From assembly GCA_905207485.1 (NCBI GenBank), contig CAJLLL010000034.1:1-22886 (forward strand): 22,886 nucleotides of DNA, in the 5' to 3' direction. The notes under the pieces are model-generated. The model was given only the letters and a program-made list of their open reading frames with translations, made no database searches and was not told where the DNA came from. Within the stretch, counting starts at the first letter, position 1, and each line of letters starts with the position of its first letter. This stretch comes from an uncultured Phascolarctobacterium sp. Lineage in GTDB: Bacteria; Bacillota; Negativicutes; Acidaminococcales; Acidaminococcaceae. Both the position numbers and the translations under genes were made by a program. This document shows, piece by piece, positions 16,501 through 21,697 of the stretch.

Positions 16501-16561
16501 TAAAAAAGTAAATTATCTGCCGGTGCGTAATGCTCCACGATGCGAGGTTGCCTTTTTTCAT
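13526..16561 (-). CDS. RND-family efflux permease (AcrB-like inner-membrane pump)
   Basis: The proton-driven trimeric pump of a tripartite efflux system, exporting drugs, lipids or other amphiphiles from the inner membrane/periplasm. Of its 1011 residues, TM1 is at about 15-33. The first porter domain (about 40-335) begins with LGRAEDPSFTVKQMVISAAWPGAT in two adjoining parts. TM2-6 follow, with the proton-relay aspartates in GMLVDDAIVVVE (D403, D404). The second porter domain is at about 565-870, and the last TM bundle includes FRPIMLAALTTVLGL. The position corresponding to the TM10 lysine of AcrB appears to be Arg (R922 in IIIRNSVVLID). The gene starts inside the adaptor's stop codon (ATGA overlap), so the two are translated together. 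No outer-membrane factor gene is present here. Substrate is unknown. Confidence 0.95.
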   Translation of the reverse strand: MKKGNLASWSITHRQIIYFFMFLCLVAGIYSYNTLGRAEDPSFTVKQMVISAAWPGATAQEMEEQVADKLEKQAQASSDIDYITSYSRPGICVVNVYLKEDADKEDVRPHWLELRNMINDIKDDLPQGVYGPYFNDRFDDVYGNIYALTSDSFSYEDMRRKAEEIKRIFYTVPDVKKVELIGVQPEKIYLEVSNSKLAQLGIPLDTLAAAIQSQTAMVPAGMSETPEDNVYLRLTGMPDAVENIASLPIQANGRVFRLGDIAQVKRGYADPPEPKFFFNGQPAVGIALSMEDGGNNIRLGENLANIITQITAQLPLGFELHQVANQPEVVKNSIDEFTQSLKEAVIIVLAVSLISLGRRCGYVISVCIPLVLLGTFIGMYALGIDLHKVSLGALIIALGMLVDDAIVVVELMEIKLAEGWERKKAASYAFETCAIPLLTGTVITCIGFTPIYFSKGNVGEFAGSLFIVISLALMLSWVVSATVAPVLGYEWVHPKKIAEGSAYTTPFYQKFRSLLVWALAHRAIVITLTVGAFFASLFLTKFIDKEFFPPSVRPELLVEMNMPEGSSIKATEKAALKLTDILKNDPDILNIGTYVGESAPRFVLVVEPVQPRENYAQLVILTKDVEAKNRLEQKINELAAREIPEAVIYSKSIPLGPPSAYPVMLRVSAPTETMAKNYAQQVREIALQNPAVTMTRFDWMEKTGAVKVAIDNDKLRQMGIDRQTVAVALQAELSGYTIAQYYEGDQAIDLVFRLDAADREKISDLRLLSIPTSKGSVPLAQVANISYEAEDNMIWRRNLLPTVTVNAGIAPGYTGNDVTQQIYDSLADLRSKLPPGASIEIGGPLESSNKALNYLLVPIPVMFITMLVLLMLQLKDIRKLFIIVCTAPMGIIGVVLGLLLFNSSMGFLAQLGILSLTGIIIRNSVVLIDQIDLHLAAGMQPYEAVLESAIVRFRPIMLAALTTVLGLIPMFTNPFWESMAVAIACGLTGATLLTLVVLPVIYSLIFKITKA

Positions 16562-17670
16562 TGCGCATCACCTTCCAAGCGTACTTCCTGTCCCTGAGTA
16601 AGTTTGGATGCGCCGCCGGTAACTATAACATCGCCGTTTTGCACGCCGCTTTTAATAATAATGCTGTTATTTTCATAACCGGCAATTTCTACCGGAACAA
16701 GTTCGACATGGTTATTTTTTACAATCCAAACCTGCGGAATATCATCTGTTTGGTAAATGGCTGCTTTAGGCAGGATAAGCATGTTTTCGCTGCCGTCATT
16801 AAAATGTACTTTCGCCGTCATGCCAAGCTGTACTTGCGGCGGCATATTTTCGATTGCCACGCAAACCTGGTAAGTGCGTGTTATTGGATCTGCCATGGGT
16901 GCGATTTCGCGTATGTGCCCGCTGACGGTAACGTCGGGCAGCGCCCAAAATGTAATTTGCGCACTTTGGCCGGTTGAAATATCAGATAAATTGTTTTCGG
17001 GTATGTAAATGCGTACTTCTTTTTCGCCTTTGCGGACAAGCGTTATTACAGGAGTACCGGCTGCGGCAACCTGTCCGACTTCACCGCTGATGGAAGATAT
17101 TACGCCATCATGCCCTGCTGTAAGGTGTGTATAATTAAGCTGGTTCAGCGCAGACTGCATTTGTGCTTCTGCCTGTTCGAGAGTTGATTGGGCAGCTTTA
17201 AGCTGCGTATTATACTGGTCATATACTGCCTGGCTTACGGCGCCGCTTGCAAGCAGCGCGCGGTAACGTTTTTCATTGTCGCTGGCAAGGAGGAAATTGG
17301 CGTTTGCAGAAGCAAGCCCGGCACGGGCCGCATTAACACTTTCTTCAACATCGCGCGGGTCAATCTCCATTAAAACATCGCCGGTCTGTACGGTGTCACC
17401 TAAATTTACGTTGCGGCTGATAATTTTGCCGCTTACCTGAAAGGCCAGATTACTTTCATAACGTCCGCGCACTTCGCCCGGATAAACGAGATAACTCTGC
17501 GTTGTTTCCGTACCGGCGATTACAGTACGTACATAAGGAATTGATTCTGCCGGCTGCGTTTTATTGATAACAGCTCCGGCAAAGTGGTAAACGAGCCCTG
17601 CGGCAATAACGGCAGCGGCAATATACTTCTGCTTTTTGGTAAGCTGTAATTTACTGAAAAACTGCTGCAT
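16558..17670 (-). CDS. RND efflux periplasmic adaptor (membrane fusion protein)
   Basis: The periplasmic subunit linking the RND permease to an outer-membrane channel. From the ATG at 17670 it has 370 residues. A hydrophobic N-terminal anchor lies at about 16-34, with no lipobox cysteine, so it is held by a helix rather than a lipid. The barrel-sandwich (lipoyl) halves are at about 72-105 (ending GDTVQTGDVLMEIDP) and 185-215 (GVISSISGEVGQVAAAGTPV). Between them is an alpha-helical hairpin at about 106-180. A beta-barrel and membrane-proximal domain complete it. A TTG two codons upstream is possible, but GGGAAG is 9 bases from the ATG and only 3 from the TTG. It overlaps the permease start by 4 bases. 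An inverted repeat upstream may be its operator. Confidence 0.94.
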   Translation of the reverse strand: MQQFFSKLQLTKKQKYIAAAVIAAGLVYHFAGAVINKTQPAESIPYVRTVIAGTETTQSYLVYPGEVRGRYESNLAFQVSGKIISRNVNLGDTVQTGDVLMEIDPRDVEESVNAARAGLASANANFLLASDNEKRYRALLASGAVSQAVYDQYNTQLKAAQSTLEQAEAQMQSALNQLNYTHLTAGHDGVISSISGEVGQVAAAGTPVITLVRKGEKEVRIYIPENNLSDISTGQSAQITFWALPDVTVSGHIREIAPMADPITRTYQVCVAIENMPPQVQLGMTAKVHFNDGSENMLILPKAAIYQTDDIPQVWIVKNNHVELVPVEIAGYENNSIIIKSGVQNGDVIVTGGASKLTQGQEVRLEGDAQ

Positions 17671-17722
17671 AACCAATCACTTCCCATGCTGTGTAAATTT
17701 ATTGATGTTTAATTTAAAGTTT

Positions 17723-17748
17723 CGGCAGATAAAAATAAAATCCTGCCG
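17723..17748. repeat. Inverted repeat upstream of the RND operon
   Basis: CGGCAG (17723-17728) and CTGCCG (17743-17748) are 6-bp arms whose centres are 20 bp apart, in the 5' region of the adaptor gene. This is either an operator for a dimeric repressor or a leader stem-loop. No clear -10/-35 pair could be placed around it. Confidence 0.45.
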
Positions 17749-17770
17749 GTATATATGTTGATTGTTTAAA

Positions 17771-17809
17771 AGTAAAATAAAAAACAGGTTTGCTGAAAAA
17801 GCAAACCTG
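17771..17809 (-). terminator. Terminator of the DUF1858 gene
   Basis: CAGGTTTGCT (17785-17794) pairs with AGCAAACCTG (17800-17809). Read on the minus strand, the stem is followed by a run of six T and more T-rich sequence (17771-17784). It separates the DUF1858 gene from the RND pair. Confidence 0.85.
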
Positions 17810-17838
17810 CTGTTTAAAAATTTTATTAAAGTTTTAAA

Positions 17839-17869
17839 GAACCGTAGTTCAAGCTGCGGTTTTATTTTT
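17839..17869. terminator. Second hairpin near the DUF1858 stop codon
   Basis: AACCGTAG (17840-17847) and CTGCGGTT (17854-17861) pair with one mismatch. A strong T-run follows on the plus strand, overlapping the last codons of the minus-strand gene, so it could stop antisense transcription. The minus-side tail is poorer. Confidence 0.4.
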
Positions 17870-18065
17870 TTGCAGCTTCAATTGCTTTGTTGCAGTCGGC
17901 AATAAAAGCATCAACATCAATGCCATGTGCAGCAGCGCCTTGGCCGATGCTTTCAAAGTGGGAAGCCATGCAGCCTACGCAGCCAAGACCGTATTCAGCA
18001 AATACTTCTAAAATTTCTGGATGGTTTTGAACAGCATCAATGATACCGGTATCTTTGGTAAGCAT
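17862..18065 (-). CDS. DUF1858 small CxxC protein (hybrid-cluster-protein-associated type)
   Basis: A 67-residue protein composed almost wholly of a DUF1858 domain, the type described as a hybrid cluster protein-associated redox disulfide domain. It starts with MLTKDTGIIDAVQNHPE, and the paired cysteines are in GLGCVGCMASHFESI (C29, C32). A third cysteine (C58) lies near the C-terminus. It is cytosolic and likely a redox-active or metal-binding partner protein; its reaction is not established. The ribosome site AAGGAGG precedes the ATG, and it has its own promoter and terminator. The gene for hybrid cluster protein is not adjacent here. Confidence 0.88.
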   Translation of the reverse strand: MLTKDTGIIDAVQNHPEILEVFAEYGLGCVGCMASHFESIGQGAAAHGIDVDAFIADCNKAIEAAKK

Positions 18066-18127
18066 ATAAAAAATCCTCCTTAACGCATAAATGCAAAATA
18101 TTTTACTTTTTGCCCTTCGGCTTTTAT

Positions 18128-18136
18128 ATTATACCA
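18128..18136 (-). promoter_or_regulatory. Extended -10 promoter of the DUF1858 gene
   Basis: On the minus strand TGGTATAAT (extended -10) lies about 62 bases before the ATG, with a weak CTTTTC-like -35 at 17 bp. It is divergent from the mraZ promoter. Confidence 0.6.
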
Positions 18137-18195
18137 CAGTTTGCCAAAAAGAAAAGTTGCTTTAAGGTAACTTTGTTTAAAAATCTTTGCGGCAA

Positions 18196-18228
18196 TGCAT
18201 TAATGTGCAAAAATTTGCATTAATATGC
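18196..18228 (+). repeat. Paired direct repeats upstream of mraZ
   Basis: TGCATTAATGTGC (18196-18208) and TGCATTAATATGC (18216-18228) match at 12 of 13 positions and are offset by exactly 20 bp, two helical turns. The second is also a dyad (GCAT-TAAT-ATGC). They end 9 bp before the mraZ -35 box, a good position for a regulator that I cannot name. Confidence 0.6.
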
Positions 18229-18237
18229 CTAAAATTA

Positions 18238-18266
18238 TTGTTTTTTTACTTTGAGTGGGTTATAAT
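18238..18266 (+). promoter_or_regulatory. Promoter of the mraZ/dcw cluster
   Basis: TTGTTT (18238-18243) and TATAAT (18261-18266) are 17 bp apart, 36 bases before the mraZ ATG. Confidence 0.8.
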
Positions 18267-18290
18267 GGTGTAAAGTGGGGAAAAAGGGAG
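18255..18290 (+). promoter_or_regulatory. Predicted MraZ operator (10-bp-spaced GTGGG repeats)
   Basis: GTGGGT (18255), ATGGTG (18265), GTGGGG (18275) and AGGGAG (18285) recur at exact 10-bp steps across the -10 box and up to the ribosome site. MraZ of other bacteria binds tandem TGGG-type repeats with this spacing in its own promoter, so negative autoregulation is expected. Confidence 0.75.
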
Positions 18291-18302
18291 GAGAATGCCA
18301 TT

Positions 18303-18740
18303 ATGTTAATGGGTGAATATCAACATACTATTGACGCAAAAGGCCGTCTCTTTATGCCCGCAAAACTCCGCGATGACCTTGGCGGCAATTTTATACTTTC
18401 CAAAGGGTTGGATGGCTGCCTTTTTGTATATGATAAAGAAGAATGGCACAAGCTGGAAGCAAAACTTAATGCTTTGCCTATGACTAACAGCAATGCGCGT
18501 ACTTTTGCAAGGTTTTTCTTCAGCGGCGCTGCCGAAGTAGAATGCGACAAACAGGGACGAGTGCTTTTGCCGGCTAACCTGCGTGAATTTGCAGGGCTTG
18601 ACAAAAACGCTGTTATTGTTGGCGTAGGCAGCAGGGCAGAAATATGGTCTGCTGAACGCTGGCAGGAATATAATGATGCCAATGCGGCAGATGCAGATGC
18701 TGTTGCAGCACAGCTTGCTGATATGAATATAGGTATTTAA
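18303..18740 (+). CDS. mraZ: Transcriptional regulator MraZ
   Basis: The DNA-binding regulator of the division and cell-wall cluster, acting as a ring-shaped oligomer. Its 145 residues form two SpoVT/AbrB-like halves, each with the DxxxGR signature: DAKGRLFMPAKLR (11-23) and DKQGRVLLPANLR (82-94). The start at ATG 18303 gives the family N-terminus MLMGEYQHTIDAKGR and has GGAGGAG 9 bases upstream. A longer frame beginning at 18255 lies inside the promoter and is not real. Ten-base-spaced operator repeats lie at its own promoter. The rsmH start follows its stop codon after one base. Confidence 0.96.
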   Translation: MLMGEYQHTIDAKGRLFMPAKLRDDLGGNFILSKGLDGCLFVYDKEEWHKLEAKLNALPMTNSNARTFARFFFSGAAEVECDKQGRVLLPANLREFAGLDKNAVIVGVGSRAEIWSAERWQEYNDANAADADAVAAQLADMNIGI

Positions 18741-18741
18741 A

Positions 18742-19677
18742 ATGGCAAATGAGTTTAAACATACAAGCATTTTGCTTGAAGAAAGCGTAAAATGGCTGAT
18801 AACCGATAAAAGCGGCATTTATGTAGATTGTACGATGGGCGGCGCCGGGCATTCTTTCGGCTTTGCTTCGCAGCTTGACGAAAACGGCATGCTTATTGGC
18901 ATAGACCAGGACGAAGACGCTATTGCTGCATCTAAAATTCGTTTAGCGCCGTGTAAATGCAAAATAGCAACGGTTAAAAGCAATTTTAAGGATTTCGCCA
19001 ATGTGCTTGACAGCCTTAACATAGAAAAAATTGACGGCATATTTTTTGATTTGGGTGTTTCCAGTTATCAGTTGGACACGCCTGAACGAGGGTTTTCGTA
19101 TATGCACGATGGCCCTTTGGATATGCGTATGGATAAAAGCGCTAAACTGAATGCTGAATATATTGTAAATAATTACAGTGAAGCTGATTTAGCTGATATT
19201 ATTCACCGCTATGGCGAAGAACGCTGGAGCAAACGCATTGCCGAATTTATTGCGGCAGAACGCAAAAACAAACATATTGCCACTACTTTTGAGTTAGTGG
19301 ATATTATAAAAAAAGCAATACCCAAAGGCGCGCGAATGGACGGACCGCATCCGGCAAAACGTACTTTTCAGGCGCTGAGGATTGAAGTAAATAATGAACT
19401 GGGAATTTTGCAGAAAACTATGGAAGATGCTGTAGAACGCCTTAAACCGGGCGGCAGAATCGGCGTTATAACATTCCATTCGTTAGAGGACAGAATTATA
19501 AAACAGACTTTTGCATCGCTTGCTAAAGGATGCATTTGCCCGCCGCAGTTTCCGGTATGTGTATGCGGAAGAAAACCGCAGTTAAAAAAAGTTGGGAATA
19601 TTGTGCCTTCGGCAGCGGAAGTTGAAGAAAATCCGCGTGCGCGCAGTGCAAGATTGCGTTACGCCGAAAAGCGCTGA
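18742..19677 (+). CDS. rsmH: 16S rRNA m4C1402 methyltransferase RsmH (MraW)
   Basis: Methylates N4 of C1402 in the 16S rRNA decoding centre with S-adenosylmethionine. The 311-residue length is typical. The SAM-binding motif is DCTMGGAGHS (29-38), followed by GIDQDEDAI. The family stretches IFFDLGVSSYQLD, ERGFSYMHDGPLDMRMD and RTFQALRIEVNNEL are all present, with ITFHSLEDRIIKQ near the C-terminus. A Cys-rich patch (GCICPPQFPVCVCGRKP) close to the end is also normal for the family. It is translationally coupled to mraZ and conserved as the second dcw gene. Confidence 0.97.
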   Translation: MANEFKHTSILLEESVKWLITDKSGIYVDCTMGGAGHSFGFASQLDENGMLIGIDQDEDAIAASKIRLAPCKCKIATVKSNFKDFANVLDSLNIEKIDGIFFDLGVSSYQLDTPERGFSYMHDGPLDMRMDKSAKLNAEYIVNNYSEADLADIIHRYGEERWSKRIAEFIAAERKNKHIATTFELVDIIKKAIPKGARMDGPHPAKRTFQALRIEVNNELGILQKTMEDAVERLKPGGRIGVITFHSLEDRIIKQTFASLAKGCICPPQFPVCVCGRKPQLKKVGNIVPSAAEVEENPRARSARLRYAEKR

Positions 19678-19700
19678 CTATATATTTGGAGGAAAGCGCC

Positions 19701-20108
19701 ATGTTAGCCAGAAAATATGATGAATATGCATGGGAAATAAATGAAGAAGAACAATATAATAACCAGCAGACGGTGCGCGTTCAAAAACCAAAACAGCATA
19801 ATTACAAGCTGTTAAGGCGCAGAGTATTTGTTGTGGCAAGCATCATTCTGGCAACTTATTTTGCCTGCGTTGTACGCAGTGAATGTTTAATAAGCAAAAG
19901 TAATGAACTTGTTGCATTAAAGCAGCAGGAAGCAGCTTTAATGCTGGAAAACAGCGAAGTACGCATTGTTGTTGAGCAGCTTAAAGGGCCTGAAAGGATT
20001 ACCTCTATTGCCGAAAAGCAGCTTGGCATGCAGGTGGCGCGCAATAACATTTATGTTAAAGCAGATAAAGGAAAAATTGCTTACGATGGTTATGCTTATG
20101 CTAAGTAA
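19701..20108 (+). CDS. ftsL: Cell division protein FtsL
   Basis: A bitopic divisome protein that joins FtsB/DivIC and FtsQ/DivIB and activates the septal synthase FtsW-FtsI. Of its 135 residues, the cytosolic N-terminus is at 1-40 and ends in a basic cluster (KLLRRR). The membrane helix is at about 41-58, followed by an extracytoplasmic leucine-zipper-like coiled coil (about 62-94) and the FtsL-type ending (RITSIAEKQLGMQVA at 99-113). Sequence conservation in FtsL is low, so position after rsmH and topology carry much of the call. A TTG at 19686 is in frame, but GGAGG at 19688-19692 points to ATG 19701. The next gene is murE rather than the usual ftsI. Confidence 0.88.
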   Translation: MLARKYDEYAWEINEEEQYNNQQTVRVQKPKQHNYKLLRRRVFVVASIILATYFACVVRSECLISKSNELVALKQQEAALMLENSEVRIVVEQLKGPERITSIAEKQLGMQVARNNIYVKADKGKIAYDGYAYAK

Positions 20109-20134
20109 AAATCATAGCCTTCTATTGCGATATA

Positions 20135-20143
20135 TGGTATAAT
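20135..20143 (+). promoter_or_regulatory. Internal promoter before murE
   Basis: TGGTATAAT is an extended -10 element, 69 bases before the murE ATG. The -35 region is poor. It gives murE-murF a possible separate start within the dcw cluster. Confidence 0.6.
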
Positions 20144-20162
20144 AATATAAAATTTTATGGGA

Positions 20163-20188
20163 GGCAGCCTAAGTCTATTAAGGCTGCC
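20163..20188 (+). promoter_or_regulatory. Hairpin in the murE leader
   Basis: GGCAGCCT (20163-20170) pairs perfectly with AGGCTGCC (20181-20188) across a 10-nt loop, about 12 nt into the predicted transcript. The tail (GTTTCACTTTT) is only modestly T-rich, so this is an attenuator-like or stabilising hairpin rather than a clear terminator. Confidence 0.6.
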
Positions 20189-20211
20189 GTTTCACTTTTG
20201 GAGGTATCCGG

Positions 20212-21693
20212 ATGGAAAAGAATTTGCAGGATTTGCTGAAATTGCTGCCTAATGCTGAAGTTATGGGCGAAGCAGGCAAAACCATTACCGATATAACTGC
20301 CGATTCCCGTGTTGTTGTTCCGGGAAGTTTGTTCATCTGCCTGAAAGGCGCAACGGTGGACGGGCATAAATTTTTAAAACAGGCAGGCGAGAAAGGCGCT
20401 GTGGCGGCGATTGTTGAAGATGATGTGGATTGCCCCGCAGGTATGACGCTGGTTAAAGTTAGTGATACAAGAAGGGCCATGGAATTAGTGACCCCTTATT
20501 TTTTTGATTATCCCGGCAAAAAAATGCGCATGATTGGCGTTACCGGAACTAACGGCAAAACAACTACTACTAATATTATCCGCCTTATTCTGCGTAAAGC
20601 TGGTTATAAAGTTGGCATGATTGGCACTATCAATATTATGATAGAAGATGAAGAAACGGTATCACACAATACAACGCCGGATGTTGTTGATTTGCAGAAA
20701 ACTTTGTATAAAATGCAGCAGTGCGGCTGCGATTATGTTGTTATGGAAGTATCAAGCCATGCTCTGGCATTAGGACGCGTTGCCGGTATTGAATACGATA
20801 CGGCGGTACTGACCAATATTACGCAGGACCATTTGGATTTCCATAAAACCTTTGAAAATTACCGTGATGCCAAAAGCCTGCTGTTTGAACATTTAACGGA
20901 CGGTAATAAAGAAGGTAAAACTGCGGTGCTGAACATGGATGACCCAAGCAGCAAAGTTATTGCAGAACGTACCAAAGCTCCGGTAATTACCTATGGCGAA
21001 AGCAAGGATTATGATATTTATCCTATAAGTTTTGATGTACAGGCAAAACAAATGGCGCTTAAGCTGCATACGCCTGCCTGTGATATGGATTTAGTGCTGA
21101 AAATTACCGGCGAATTTAATGTATATAACGTAATGTCTGCCGTTGGCGCTATGCTGGCAGAAAAAATTGCGCCGGAAATTATTATGAATGTTCTGAACGG
21201 TTTCGACGGTGTGCCGGGACGTTTTCAACTGGTAGAAGCAGGACAGCCTTATACTGTTATTGTTGATTATGCCCATACTCCGGACGGATTGGAAAATGTG
21301 CTGAAAACCGCACGCGGTATTACTAAAGGCAAACTTTGGGTAGTATTTGGCTGCGGCGGCGACCGCGACAATAAAAAACGCCCGATTATGGGTAAAATAG
21401 CGCTTGATTTGGCAGACAACGTTGTTGTAACATCTGATAACCCGCGCACGGAAGACCCGGAACTGATTATTGATGAGATAGAAACTGCATTGCAGGATAT
21501 ACCGGCAGGCAAAACAAGCGTGCGTTTAAGTGACAGGCGCGAAGCCATTGACTATGCTCTGGAACATGCTGCCGCTGATGACGTAGTGCTGATTGCCGGC
21601 AAAGGACATGAAAATTATCAGATTATCGGCCATGAAACAATCCACTTTGATGACCGCGAAGTGGTGCAGGAATACTGGCAGAATAAAAGGTGA
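20212..21693 (+). CDS. murE: UDP-MurNAc-tripeptide synthetase MurE (meso-diaminopimelate type)
   Basis: The cytosolic Mur ligase adds the third amino acid to UDP-MurNAc-L-Ala-D-Glu using ATP. The 493-residue length is typical. The N-terminal UDP-binding domain contains TADSRVVVPGSLFICLKG in adjoining parts (about 29-46). The ATP loop is GVTGTNGKTTTT (109-120), and the lysine expected to be carbamylated is K221 in YRDAKSLLF. The C-terminal domain carries DYAHTPDGLENVL and GCGGDRDNKKRP. The substrate motif DNPRTEDP (409-416) is the one that selects meso-diaminopimelate rather than lysine. The ATG has GGAGG upstream; the stop is 4 bases before murF. Confidence 0.97.
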   Translation: MEKNLQDLLKLLPNAEVMGEAGKTITDITADSRVVVPGSLFICLKGATVDGHKFLKQAGEKGAVAAIVEDDVDCPAGMTLVKVSDTRRAMELVTPYFFDYPGKKMRMIGVTGTNGKTTTTNIIRLILRKAGYKVGMIGTINIMIEDEETVSHNTTPDVVDLQKTLYKMQQCGCDYVVMEVSSHALALGRVAGIEYDTAVLTNITQDHLDFHKTFENYRDAKSLLFEHLTDGNKEGKTAVLNMDDPSSKVIAERTKAPVITYGESKDYDIYPISFDVQAKQMALKLHTPACDMDLVLKITGEFNVYNVMSAVGAMLAEKIAPEIIMNVLNGFDGVPGRFQLVEAGQPYTVIVDYAHTPDGLENVLKTARGITKGKLWVVFGCGGDRDNKKRPIMGKIALDLADNVVVTSDNPRTEDPELIIDEIETALQDIPAGKTSVRLSDRREAIDYALEHAAADDVVLIAGKGHENYQIIGHETIHFDDREVVQEYWQNKR

Positions 21694-21697
21694 TAAA

